Shown here piece after piece: positions 19,101 through 26,885 of a stretch of DNA of 64,000 nucleotides; positions within the stretch are counted from its first letter, which is position 1, and each line of letters opens with the position of its first letter. The position numbers were made by a program, and so were the translations under genes. The stretch comes from an uncultured Aquimarina sp. (GTDB lineage: Bacteria > Bacteroidota > Bacteroidia > Flavobacteriales > Flavobacteriaceae): assembly GCA_947503835.1 (NCBI GenBank), contig CANNFM010000016.1:62001-126000 (forward strand). Direction: 5' to 3'. The notes under the pieces were generated by a model, which saw nothing but the letters and a program-made list of their open reading frames with translations, was not told where the DNA came from and did not search any database.

Positions 19101-19729
19101 CTTGGCCAATTAAGCCATCTACGGGTACAGGAAGTGATGAAGGTTTTGTGAGAGTTGATAATGATCCAAAACGTGCAGTATATGTTGGTGAAGGGTGTTG
19201 GGGAGCTCCATTAAGAAATGCTTCCGATACAAAGAACTGGACCAGAGCTGCTGGATCATTTAACCAATTTAAGTGGCTATGGGTTGATCAAAACCAAATC
19301 ATAATGAGAACGATCAAGGTTGATAACGCAAGTAGTGTTGGTCAGGTGAGTGATAATAATTTATTTTCTCTGCCTTCTAATATCGATGTATGGAATCCAG
19401 CAGGCGGTAGTGTTGTTACTATTGATAATCCACATGGCTTAACATTGCGTAGTAGCGTAACTACAAGTACTACTAAAAGTTCTGAATTTGATTTGAGAGC
19501 TCACCCTAATCCAATTAAATCAGGATTGTTACACATTACATACCCTAATCATGTTAAAGGGCGAGAATCAAAAGCAATCATTAGAGATATGTTTGGTAGA
19601 GTAGTAGATCGAATTACTCTTACATCAAAAACCGTAACATATAATATAGATAAACTAAACAAAGGGGTTTATTTTGTTAGTATTAAGGATGGAAAACGTA
19701 AAATAAGTATAAAGTTCGTTAAAAAATAG
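16139..19729 (+). CDS. Secreted multidomain metallophosphatase (purple acid phosphatase-like) with T9SS sorting domain
   Basis: A 1196-residue secreted protein. After a signal peptide (about 1-29) come: a beta-rich cassette A (about 60-212), an InlB/Flg_new-type repeat (about 217-283), fibronectin III (about 290-378), a second cassette A (about 384-532), fibronectin III (about 540-625), a second InlB-type repeat (about 632-700), a purple-acid-phosphatase-like N-terminal FnIII (about 705-800) and a calcineurin-like phosphoesterase (about 805-1040) with VAGGDSR, FGGDMT, ARGNHESS and later His-containing motifs near YHRATRPH and SDSHVV. The tail (about 1118-1196, HPNPIKSG ... KGVYFVSI) is T9SS type A. 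It should hydrolyse phosphoesters outside the cell. Tandem FNR-like boxes lie upstream. Confidence 0.88.
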   Translation: MFKTQLMNSSKNIFFLVIVLLFSIFVNAGNNKDGENLKMTSGDTNSITDVTLFEQSVPLSTVGITTIGDRTIATTDRRAMPYTMPENGIVQSIAVHLTASGGDMQLGVYSDNNGVPGAKLGQTSEVTADSSAGWQTVSLESPISVNNGERIWLAWIFSGGGTSISYVTGGGLTNGRYRATGTSWSTSGNNMPTNIGNGSQGDWSYSIYANYSTDQATTYTLTTNTVGQGTVNGGGIYNDGSSVSVTATPASGWQFDGWSGALSGSANPDTVVMDADKSVTATFSGIVDTQAPSVPSGLVASNTTSNSTNLSWTASTDDIGVAGYDISQNGTVIGTSTATNFNVTGLSAETTYSFAVKAKDAAGNVSGNSTAINVTTTATPTQLFTVGITTIGTSTSTHADRRAMPYIMPENGTLQSIAIHVTGGSGDMQLGVYADNNGVPSNKLGQTTVTPVNATTGWQTIALENPITISNGDTIWLAWMLSTNPGVAYVNGSPGRYSASGTTWSTSGNNIPSSYGSGSQADFRYSIYANYTQFVDTQAPSTPTNLTSSNVRNTSVDLSWNASTDDIGVAGYDVYQGNTIIGTSTTASYSVSGLTANTGYSFSVRAKDAAGNVSANSNVVNVTTTNVIEYTLTTNTVGQGTVSGGGSYNNGETATVTATAAAGWEFTGWSGAISGNVNPSSVTMNANKSVTATFTEAIVISTSTEKYRLTWRTDPSTTMVIGWNQVRGTNPVVHYGTTDFGSSSSSYPLSKTVDRTVSSKGMDNRYARLSGLQPDTAYYFVIRDSEGVSERYWFKTAPNDPTTRLSIVAGGDSRNNRTPRQNANRLVAKIRPHVVLFGGDMTSSSSSSQWQNWFNDWQLTVGSDGRMIPVVAARGNHESSNDIRDLFDIPTGAGGEYYALSFGGNLMRTYTLNTEVTPAGTQGSWLANDLAANSASHTWAVAQYHRATRPHEPGKSEQNDQYEAWSKPFYTHAVQLVMESDSHVVKRTWPIKPSTGTGSDEGFVRVDNDPKRAVYVGEGCWGAPLRNASDTKNWTRAAGSFNQFKWLWVDQNQIIMRTIKVDNASSVGQVSDNNLFSLPSNIDVWNPAGGSVVTIDNPHGLTLRSSVTTSTTKSSEFDLRAHPNPIKSGLLHITYPNHVKGRESKAIIRDMFGRVVDRITLTSKTVTYNIDKLNKGVYFVSIKDGKRKISIKFVKK
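16319..16772 (+). repeat. Cassette A, copy 1
   Basis: Encodes a beta-rich domain of about 150 residues (DRRAMPYTMPENG ... GDMQLGVYSDNNG ... IYANY). It is closely similar to copy 3 in the next gene (about 20 differences by eye) and less so to copy 2 in its own gene. The domain resembles carbohydrate-binding or anchoring modules of secreted flavobacterial proteins, but I cannot name it. Confidence 0.75.
17291..17732 (+). repeat. Cassette A, copy 2
   Basis: Second copy of the domain within the metallophosphatase gene, more diverged (for example DRRAMPYIMPENG, GDMQLGVYADNNG), following a fibronectin III module. Confidence 0.75.
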
Positions 19730-19751
19730 AGCTTTAGGTTTTAGTTGTTTT

Positions 19752-19783
19752 AAACTACCTGGAATACATTCCAGGTAGTTTTT
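19752..19783 (+). terminator. Terminator after the metallophosphatase gene
   Basis: An 11-bp perfect stem AAACTACCTGG / CCAGGTAGTTT with an 8-nt loop and following Ts. The terminator after the neighbouring subtilase gene is a close relative in sequence, part of the shared 3' end of the two genes. Confidence 0.85.
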
Positions 19784-20038
19784 ATACTCAACGTATACAT
19801 TCAAGGAATACTATATTCCATTATCCTTATTTTCTGTATTTCTCACCATACGAAACAGTAATGATTGAGAAAATGTAAAACAAACAATTACTTTTTTAAT
19901 CAATAAATTATCAAATGCTTTGCTTTGACAGTCTCGAGAGTATAATTTAAAAATCTTAAGCTTTCTGAAGTCACATAATTTTTTCTTCTAAAACTCCTCG
20001 ATTACTTAGGCAAACGTAATTTATTAAAACCAAAAAAT
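19784..20038. other. Intergenic leader of the subtilase gene
   Basis: Together with the preceding terminator this gives about 310 bp without a gene. It is A/T-rich and, unlike the region before the metallophosphatase, has no TTGAT-N4-ATCAA box. No other structure was recognised. Confidence 0.5.
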
Positions 20039-23000
20039 ATGTATCACTATAACAACAACAAGTCAAAATTAAGTAGTGTGCTTCTTGTTATTCTAGGTTG
20101 CTTTCTAGTATTTCAGAGTTATGCTCAAGATGCAAATGATAGGACTTACATTATACAGCGTACAAATACAAAAGCTTTAAAAGAAATAGAAAGAAAAGCT
20201 ACTATTTTAGAGAAACAAATTCTTCTTAAGGTAGAGTCCTTAAAAACTTCGTATAAAAAGAATTCAAAAGGACAGAGTGTTAATTCAAAAGGATTAATTA
20301 TAAATAGCCAGGGGCAAGCTATAAATAAAGAAGGTCAAATAGGTGTTCCTACTGAAATCGATGAGAATGGAAACCTAGTGTATTCATTTGATAGTAATGT
20401 TAATGCTGCAATTTCAGGTCGTACAAATCGAATCTGGCAAGGTGGCTCATCGGGACTTAACCTATCGGGTGCTGGTATAGAAATTGGCGTATGGGAAAGC
20501 GGATATGCTAGAGCAACACACCAGGAATTCGATGGAGCAGGTGGATCAAATCGAGTATCGAATGCCGGTGATGGAGGATCTAATACACGTCATGCAGCAC
20601 ACACTGCAGGAACTTTAATTGCTAGTGGTGTTGATCCTGCAGCCCGAGGAATGGCTTCCGGTGCAACCGTAAAAAATTACACAGCTTCTGGTTGGGTAGG
20701 AGAAGTAGCATCCTTTGCAGCAGCAGGAGGTATCTTAGGAAATAATTCAAACAGCAATAAGAGTACTTCGTCTGGAACTTATGTCACTATATCGAGAGAT
20801 GTTGATGATGCTCTTTATAATGCACCATTTTATTTACATTGTAAAGCAGCTGCAAACCAAGGCAATACTTATGGTATCATTAAAGCAGGTACTTTAGCAA
20901 AAAATGTTTTTACCGTAGCAAACGCTAGCGATGTTCCAAATTATACTGGCCCATCTTCTGTAAGTGTTTCTAGTACAAGTTCTTACGGCCCTACTAATGA
21001 CTGGAGGATTAAACCCGATATCATTAACAATGGTAGTAATGTGTATTCTTGCGATTTTAATAACGATGCTGATTATGCAACCCTATCTGGGACATCGATG
21101 TCTACACCAGCAACTGCAGGTACCATAGCATTACTACAAGAACATTATAAAAACTTAAATGGTGTGTATATGAGAGCCGCCACGGCAAAAGCTTTAATAA
21201 TAGATACTGCAGACGAAGTAGGTGCAAATGATGGTCCTGATTTTAGTGCAGGTTGGGGGTTAGTTAATGCTGAACGTGCAGCTCAAGTGATTAGTAATAA
21301 CGGTAGTTCATCTATTATGGATGAACTAACTTTAAACAATGGAGGTACATATACCAAAACGGTTACTTCAGATGGGTCAAATCCTCTGGCATTAACCATT
21401 GCATGGCAGGATCCTGCAGGTACAGTACAATCATCATCATCAACCACCCCTGTGTTGGTCAATGATTTGGATGTTAGAGTAACAGGAAATGGTAATACCT
21501 ATTCGCCATGGGTAATGGTTCCTAATGCAAACTTCAATAATTATGCATCTCCGGCTCAAAAAGGTGATAACTATAGAGATAATGTAGAAAAAATAGATGC
21601 CGTTCTGGCTGCTGGGACTTATACCATAACAGTAACGCATAAAGGAGCATTAACTAATGGTTCTCAAGATTTTTCTTTGGTAGTTAATGGGGTGAATGCA
21701 AATGCAGTTCCTGATAATGAGGTGCCCAGTACACCAGCAAATTTAACGGCTTCTAATACAACATCAAGTAGTACAGACTTGTCTTGGATAGCTTCTACAG
21801 ATAATATAGGTGTTAGTGCTTATGAAATCTTTCAAAATGGGACTAGTATAGGAACATCTCCTACTAACAGTTTTAGTGTTACAGGACTTACTGCCGAAAC
21901 TAGTTATAGTTTTACCGTGAATGCTAAGGATGCCACTGGTAATACATCGGCCACTAGTAATACAGTAAATATTACTACCACAGCTCCACCGCCTTGTACA
22001 GGAATAGCAAGTTTTCCGTATAGTGAAAGTTTTGAATCTGGTGTTGGTGTCTGGACACAGGAAACTAACGATGATCTTAACTGGATTGTAGATAGTGCAG
22101 GAACTCCATCCAATAATACTGGACCTTCTGCTGCTTCTGATGGCACTAATTATATATATACCGAAGCTACCGGAAGTGGTACAGGATTTCCTAATAAAGT
22201 AGCATTGCTCACAAGCCCTTGTATTGATCTTACCAATCAACCAAACCCAGAACTCAATTTTGATTATCATATGTTTGGTGCTGCGATGGGTACACTCGAA
22301 ATGAGAGCCTCTACAGATGATGGAGTTACCTGGACAACCATATGGAGTCTATCTGGTGATCAGGGAAATAACTGGAATTCTCAAACTGTAAGCCTATTGG
22401 CCTATAGTGGTAGTGTGATAAAGCTACAAATCAAGGGAACTACGGGTAATGATTTTACCAGTGATATTACAGTAGACAATCTTAGTATCATTTCATCGGT
22501 TCCGGATAATGAGGCACCAAGTACTCCAACAAATTTGACTGCTTCTAATACCACATCTAATAGTACTAATTTATCATGGACAGCTTCTACCGATAATATA
22601 GGAGTAAGCTCTTATGAAATCTTCCAAGATGGAACTAGTATAGGAACATCTGTTACTACTAACTTTAATGTTACAGGACTTTCTGCTGAAACGACATATA
22701 GCTTTGCTGTAAGAGCCAAAGATGCAGCTGGTAATGTATCGGGGAATAGTACTGCAATAAATGTAACAACAATTGCTATTCCAACCCAATTGCTTACAGT
22801 GGGAACTACAACTATTGGAGATAGAAATATAGCTACAACCAACCGAAGAGCAATGCCATATACGATGCCAGAGAATGGAGTATTGCAAAGTATCACTATA
22901 CATCTTGCTGCCAGTGGAGGTGATATGCAATTAGGGGTGTATTCCGATAATAACGGAGAACCAGGGGCTAAGTTAGGACAGACTTCAGAAGTAATAGCAG

Positions 23001-23572
23001 ATTCATCTGCAGGATGGCAAACAGTTTCTTTAGAAAGCCCTATTACGGTTAATAATGGCGATAGAATATGGTTAGCCTGGATTTTTTCTGGTGGTGGCAC
23101 TAGTATTTCTTATGTAACAGGAGGGGGACTCACTAATGGAAGATATAGTGCTACGGGAACAAGCTGGTCCACAGCTGGTAATAATATGCCAACAAATATG
23201 GGTAGCGGATCTCAAGCTGATTTTAATTATTCTATTTATGCTAATTATGCACAGAATCTTTCTAATGCAAGAAATACTTCAGTAGATGTAAGTAGGAATG
23301 TCTCTACAGCTGGTATTGGTGTTACAAGGTTTGATTTGAGTGTTCATCCTAATCCAGTTCAATCGGGGTTGCTACACATTACCTATCTTAATTATGCTAA
23401 AGCTCAAGAATTAAAAGCCATTATTAGAGATATGTTTGGTCGAGTAGTGGATCAAATCACTATTAAGTCAAAAACTGAAACATATAATATTGATAAACTA
23501 AGCAAAGGAGTTTATTTTGTTAATATTAAGGATGGAAACCGTAAAATCAGTAAAAAGTTCATCAAGAAATAG
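20039..23572 (+). CDS. Secreted S8 (subtilase) serine peptidase with FnIII, MAM-like and T9SS domains
   Basis: An 1177-residue secreted protein: signal peptide (about 1-30), a Gln/Lys-rich propeptide-like stretch, S8 domain (about 130-430), beta domain (about 435-550), FnIII (about 562-650), MAM-like domain (about 655-815, beginning SFPYSESFESG), FnIII (about 822-905), cassette A (about 920-1070) and a T9SS type A tail (about 1098-1177). His185 (RHAAHTAGT), Asn273 (AAANQGN) and Ser353 (SGTSMSTPA) occupy the subtilase positions, but the place of the catalytic Asp is Glu153 in GVWESGY. It may be a weakly active or altered protease. Tail and terminator are near copies of those of the metallophosphatase. 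Confidence 0.85.
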   Translation: MYHYNNNKSKLSSVLLVILGCFLVFQSYAQDANDRTYIIQRTNTKALKEIERKATILEKQILLKVESLKTSYKKNSKGQSVNSKGLIINSQGQAINKEGQIGVPTEIDENGNLVYSFDSNVNAAISGRTNRIWQGGSSGLNLSGAGIEIGVWESGYARATHQEFDGAGGSNRVSNAGDGGSNTRHAAHTAGTLIASGVDPAARGMASGATVKNYTASGWVGEVASFAAAGGILGNNSNSNKSTSSGTYVTISRDVDDALYNAPFYLHCKAAANQGNTYGIIKAGTLAKNVFTVANASDVPNYTGPSSVSVSSTSSYGPTNDWRIKPDIINNGSNVYSCDFNNDADYATLSGTSMSTPATAGTIALLQEHYKNLNGVYMRAATAKALIIDTADEVGANDGPDFSAGWGLVNAERAAQVISNNGSSSIMDELTLNNGGTYTKTVTSDGSNPLALTIAWQDPAGTVQSSSSTTPVLVNDLDVRVTGNGNTYSPWVMVPNANFNNYASPAQKGDNYRDNVEKIDAVLAAGTYTITVTHKGALTNGSQDFSLVVNGVNANAVPDNEVPSTPANLTASNTTSSSTDLSWIASTDNIGVSAYEIFQNGTSIGTSPTNSFSVTGLTAETSYSFTVNAKDATGNTSATSNTVNITTTAPPPCTGIASFPYSESFESGVGVWTQETNDDLNWIVDSAGTPSNNTGPSAASDGTNYIYTEATGSGTGFPNKVALLTSPCIDLTNQPNPELNFDYHMFGAAMGTLEMRASTDDGVTWTTIWSLSGDQGNNWNSQTVSLLAYSGSVIKLQIKGTTGNDFTSDITVDNLSIISSVPDNEAPSTPTNLTASNTTSNSTNLSWTASTDNIGVSSYEIFQDGTSIGTSVTTNFNVTGLSAETTYSFAVRAKDAAGNVSGNSTAINVTTIAIPTQLLTVGTTTIGDRNIATTNRRAMPYTMPENGVLQSITIHLAASGGDMQLGVYSDNNGEPGAKLGQTSEVIADSSAGWQTVSLESPITVNNGDRIWLAWIFSGGGTSISYVTGGGLTNGRYSATGTSWSTAGNNMPTNMGSGSQADFNYSIYANYAQNLSNARNTSVDVSRNVSTAGIGVTRFDLSVHPNPVQSGLLHITYLNYAKAQELKAIIRDMFGRVVDQITIKSKTETYNIDKLSKGVYFVNIKDGNRKISKKFIKK
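22796..23248 (+). repeat. Cassette A, copy 3
   Basis: Third copy, in the subtilase gene. It matches copy 1 of the metallophosphatase gene best (DRNIATTNRRAMPYTMPENG against DRTIATTDRRAMPYTMPENG), whereas the FnIII module just before it resembles the one before copy 2, so the two genes are mosaics of each other. Confidence 0.75.
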
Positions 23573-23596
23573 AACTTTTGCTTTTAATTTGTTTTG

Positions 23597-23628
23597 AACT
23601 GCCTGGAAGAAATTTCAGGCAGTTTTTT
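23597..23628 (+). terminator. Terminator after the subtilase gene
   Basis: A 9-bp stem AACTGCCTG / CAGGCAGTT, extendable through a G:T and two A:T pairs, is followed by six Ts. It is a sequence relative of the hairpin at 19752-19783. Confidence 0.85.
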
Positions 23629-23648
23629 ATAATTCCATGTAATCAGAT

Positions 23649-24548
23649 CTAGATAGTTTGTGTTTTTTTCGAAAAAGAGAATCTTTTCAAAAAACGTACA
23701 TCGGGACGATCTGCAACTAGTACAAATAATGGAATAAGTGCATGAGGTAATCTAATTAACATTTCCCAGGTCCATTGGCTAAATGAGTTCCATAAAAACT
23801 CAATATGAAAATGCCCAACTAATCTTGCCATTGCCGTAAGTCCTCCCCAAATAAATGCATACACTAAAGCAGCATATGATATTCTGGGAATAAAAATGGC
23901 AATAGCAACTACAAAATCCAGAATTCCTGCGATCTTCAGCATTACATGTGCACTAGGTTCACTAATTGGTAATGTGTTTAATGTCATATCGATAAAAGTT
24001 CCTGGTCTAGGGTAATATCCTACAGCGTATAGACCGTGGCAGCTAAAAGTTAATGCAATGGCTATTAATGCGATTAGACGTATTTTTTTAAATTCAATAG
24101 TAGTAAACAACATCATGTAGAGTAATATAGGAGTCATGAATTGAATCATGTATTCAAAAAATTGCCCAACATGCAAGAATTTTTCTTTACAATATAAAAG
24201 TGCCAGAATAAAAAGCCCAAAACTTCCTCCTAATAAAAACAATTTACCAAGTTTTTTCATAGTAGGTTTCATTAGTAATGTAGCTATAGCACAAAGAAGG
24301 TAAAACACACCAATTGTTCTTATAGAAAAAGAAATAGAACTAGCAGCAGAGAGACTGGTTACATACTCATTCCAGGTGATTCCAAAAATATTTTCGACAA
24401 CACCTTTTAGTATACCTTCGTCCCATAAAAAGGCGCGATAAGGAGCATCCCAAACGATATGTTGATAGGCTCTACCCAGAAAAATTAGGAAAGTAGAAAG
24501 CTTTAAAATAGAAATTAATTTGTCCTGTAGGTTAGATGATTGTGTCAT
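23649..24548 (-). CDS. Polytopic membrane protein of unknown function (DoxX-like appearance)
   Basis: A 299-residue protein with about seven or eight hydrophobic helices and short loops rich in His and Trp (AYQHIVWDAPYR, GHFHIEFLWNSFSQWTW). The size and the helix pattern recall DoxX-like and other small quinone-associated membrane proteins, but no diagnostic motif is seen and I do not name a function. It is divergent from the first Crp/Fnr gene; the FNR-like palindrome at 24653-24688 lies 105-140 bp before its start and could serve both genes. Confidence 0.65.
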   Translation of the reverse strand: MTQSSNLQDKLISILKLSTFLIFLGRAYQHIVWDAPYRAFLWDEGILKGVVENIFGITWNEYVTSLSAASSISFSIRTIGVFYLLCAIATLLMKPTMKKLGKLFLLGGSFGLFILALLYCKEKFLHVGQFFEYMIQFMTPILLYMMLFTTIEFKKIRLIALIAIALTFSCHGLYAVGYYPRPGTFIDMTLNTLPISEPSAHVMLKIAGILDFVVAIAIFIPRISYAALVYAFIWGGLTAMARLVGHFHIEFLWNSFSQWTWEMLIRLPHALIPLFVLVADRPDVRFLKRFSFSKKTQTI

Positions 24549-24652
24549 TGGTTGAGGTAAAAAGTTAGTAGGTTAAAAATAAATAAAATACCTTTAATCA
24601 TACCCGGAAAATGGGCTAAAATCAAATATAACTTCTTATAAGGTTGCAAAAC

Positions 24653-24688
24653 CAGACATATATCAATGATTGTATTGATATATGTCAA
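24653..24688. promoter_or_regulatory. FNR-like double site inside a 13-bp perfect inverted repeat
   Basis: GACATATATCAAT (24655-24667) and ATTGATATATGTC (24674-24686) are exact reverse complements around the 6-nt spacer GATTGT. Read as FNR-like boxes this is CAGAC-ATAT-ATCAA (24653) and TTGAT-ATAT-GTCAA (24675), again 22 bp apart. A 19-bp stretch of it (24660-24678) recurs exactly before the carbonic anhydrase gene. It lies about 145 bp before the Crp/Fnr start, suggesting autoregulation. Confidence 0.65.
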
Positions 24689-24833
24689 TTATGTAATTTT
24701 AAGATTTAATAATCAGAGTGTTATGAAATATGATGGTTTTGTAATTATCTGTAAAAAACCTGAAATTCAAAAAGGAATTTTCAAATTGAACTTGTTATAT
24801 ATATGCACACAAGTCTTAACTTAACATTACCCT

Positions 24834-25520
24834 ATGATTAATACTCTCTTTCCCTGTAAGCGGTATTCTTTTGCTAATGATACCATTCTAGTTGATCTAC
24901 CAAATGATATGACCTCCTTAATTGAAGAAAGGAAAATTTCTATGAAATTAAAAAAAGGTCAAGTATTATTTTATGAAGGAACTATTCCAACCGGTGTATA
25001 TGTTCTAAAAACGGGTAAAGTAAAAAAATACTCTACCGGATTAAACGGAAAGGAACATATCTTCTATCTGGCCAAGGAAAATGAAATTGTAGGACATCAT
25101 TGTTTACTAAGCAAAGAGACCTATGCTCATACAACGGCTTGTTTAACGGATTGTGAATTTGATCTGATCCCTAAAGAAGTATTTCTTTCGATGATTGAAA
25201 ATGATCATGAAATGTTACACCGCCTATTAAAAAGTATAAGCCATGAGTTTGGGGTATTTACTAACAACACAAGAATCTTAGCTCAGCATAGCGTTAGAGA
25301 AAGAACAGCATTGTCGATTATAAAATTAGAACGTTTTTTTGATAATGATGGTTGTATCAAGTTATCAAGAAAGGATCACAGTAGTCTTGTTGGTACATCA
25401 ATTGAATCATTAGTCAGAACCTTGCATGATTTTAAAGAAGAGGGCGCTATCGAACTTAAAGAAAGTATTATTATTACTAAAGATATAGAGAAATTAGTTA
25501 AAGCTTCTAATTTCATGTAA
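24834..25520 (+). CDS. Crp/Fnr-family transcriptional regulator (paralogue 1)
   Basis: A 228-residue regulator with a cyclic-nucleotide-binding-like beta barrel (about 25-130; KKGQVLFYEGTIPTGVYVLKTGKVKKY) and a C-terminal winged helix (about 150-218; LSRKDHSSLVGTSIESLVRTLHDFKEEG). The recognition helix has Glu-x-x-x-Arg (ESLVR), as FNR-type proteins have at this place. There is no N-terminal cysteine cluster like that of E. coli FNR, so an oxygen-sensing Fe-S cluster of that kind is unlikely; the signal is unknown. It is very similar to the protein encoded at 26886-27569. The FNR-like double site upstream suggests autoregulation. Confidence 0.93.
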   Translation: MINTLFPCKRYSFANDTILVDLPNDMTSLIEERKISMKLKKGQVLFYEGTIPTGVYVLKTGKVKKYSTGLNGKEHIFYLAKENEIVGHHCLLSKETYAHTTACLTDCEFDLIPKEVFLSMIENDHEMLHRLLKSISHEFGVFTNNTRILAQHSVRERTALSIIKLERFFDNDGCIKLSRKDHSSLVGTSIESLVRTLHDFKEEGAIELKESIIITKDIEKLVKASNFM

Positions 25521-25672
25521 ATACAATTGATTTCTATTAAAAGGATCTTTACCCGATAATTAAACAAAGAAAGACTTGAGCATTACAATATGTTTGCGTC
25601 TTTTTAGTAACCACTGTTGAAAGAGCATATATGTTTTTGTAAATCACATATTATCATTAATCAATACAACAC

Positions 25673-25699
25673 ATGATAAATATCAATGATTGTATTGAC
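25673..25699. promoter_or_regulatory. FNR-like box plus half site upstream of carbonic anhydrase
   Basis: ATGAT-AAAT-ATCAA at 25673-25686 (one mismatch) is followed by a left half site TTGAC starting at 25695, 22 bp on. Positions 25680-25698 are identical over 19 bp to 24660-24678. The element ends about 70 bp before the carbonic anhydrase start, a suitable place for a transcription factor. Confidence 0.6.
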
Positions 25700-25767
25700 G
25701 ATTGCTTAGCTTTAAATCATAATAAGCATATACATTTGAGTCTTTAGTAACACAAAATCAGCTTATT

Positions 25768-26622
25768 ATGAAAACTAAAATTTTAAAGTACACATTGGTA
25801 CTTGGGTTAATCTCAGTTTTTACATCTTGTGAAAATGAACAAATCGATATTCAAGAACAAAATCAAAATCAAGAAGTTCCTAAATATGATGAAACCAGCC
25901 TTTCTGATGCATTTTTTGGTCGTAAATCATCAACAGATTGCCATTTTGAATATGAAGGATCATCTGGTCCCGAGTTTTGGGCAGACCTTTGTGGAGAAGA
26001 TTGGAAAGATTGTGACGGTAGTGTGCAGTCTCCAATAAACATCATAACAGACTCTGTTCTTGAAGATGCAAGTATCAACAATATCAATACTAACTACACT
26101 GTCAGCGGTACAAATATTTTTAATAATGGCCATACCATTCAATTTAATTATGATGCAGGTAGTTCGGCTTCACTTAATAATATTGATTATAGCCTTTTGC
26201 AATTTCATTTTCATACAGGTAGTGAACATACGGTAGATGGAGTTCGATATCCGATGGAAATGCATTTAGTACATCAAGATCCTATAACTAAATTATTGGC
26301 AGTAATTGGTATTTTCTTTGAAGAAGGAAAAACAAATAAAGAGTTAAATCGATTTATGAATCATCTTCCAGAACATGAAGATGATCATTATGTGAGTAGC
26401 AAAAAATATCATATTAAAGATATGTTACCAGGCGATATGGATTTCTATACGTATAGTGGCTCTTTAACAACACCTGCTTGTTCAGAAATTGTTACCTGGT
26501 ATGTAGTTAAAGAAACGATCAAGGCATCGCATGGGCAATTAGAAAGGTTTGAGCAGATTATGCATGAAAACTTTAGACCTGCACAAGCACTTAATGGAAG
26601 ACTTGTTAGGGCTAATGATTAA
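25768..26622 (+). CDS. Alpha-class carbonic anhydrase, lipoprotein
   Basis: A 284-residue alpha-carbonic anhydrase that interconverts CO2 and bicarbonate in the cell envelope. The signal ends in a lipobox with Cys21 (VFTSCENE), so it is probably lipid-anchored. The zinc ligands are His147 and His149 in LLQFHFHTGSEH and His166 in MEMHLVH; the substrate pocket motif SLTTPACSE is intact, as is QSPINI near the N-terminus of the domain (domain about 55-282). It sits between the two Crp/Fnr paralogues, has an FNR-like site upstream, and ends at a strong terminator, which makes it the likely direct target of these regulators. Confidence 0.95.
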   Translation: MKTKILKYTLVLGLISVFTSCENEQIDIQEQNQNQEVPKYDETSLSDAFFGRKSSTDCHFEYEGSSGPEFWADLCGEDWKDCDGSVQSPINIITDSVLEDASINNINTNYTVSGTNIFNNGHTIQFNYDAGSSASLNNIDYSLLQFHFHTGSEHTVDGVRYPMEMHLVHQDPITKLLAVIGIFFEEGKTNKELNRFMNHLPEHEDDHYVSSKKYHIKDMLPGDMDFYTYSGSLTTPACSEIVTWYVVKETIKASHGQLERFEQIMHENFRPAQALNGRLVRAND

Positions 26623-26660
26623 ATCATTAGATTAAACTCAACTTAAATTCAAACTCAAAC

Positions 26661-26694
26661 AAGCTACCTTATTACTAATAAGGTGGCTTTTTTT
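26661..26694 (+). terminator. Terminator after the carbonic anhydrase gene
   Basis: A 13-bp stem with one G:T pair (AAGCTACCTTATT / AATAAGGTGGCTT), a 3-nt loop and a run of seven or more Ts, about 40 nt after the stop. Confidence 0.85.
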
Positions 26695-26885
26695 GGTTTT
26701 ATCTGGATTTTTATAAAAATAGCTGAATAGACCATTTTCTTTTTTTGAATACTTCTCGCTTTCCTCAAAATTTCTTAAACACTCTAAATAAACCTTATAT
26801 TTATTCATTATTATGTTAGTAATGAGTATTTTAGACATGAGTTTAATATAGAGCCAACTTATATTACATAAAATTACCCATCGTC

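Noticed and set aside
26638..26838. 66-codon minus-strand open frame after the carbonic anhydrase gene
   Set aside because: It runs through the terminator hairpin at 26661-26694 and has no family resemblance.
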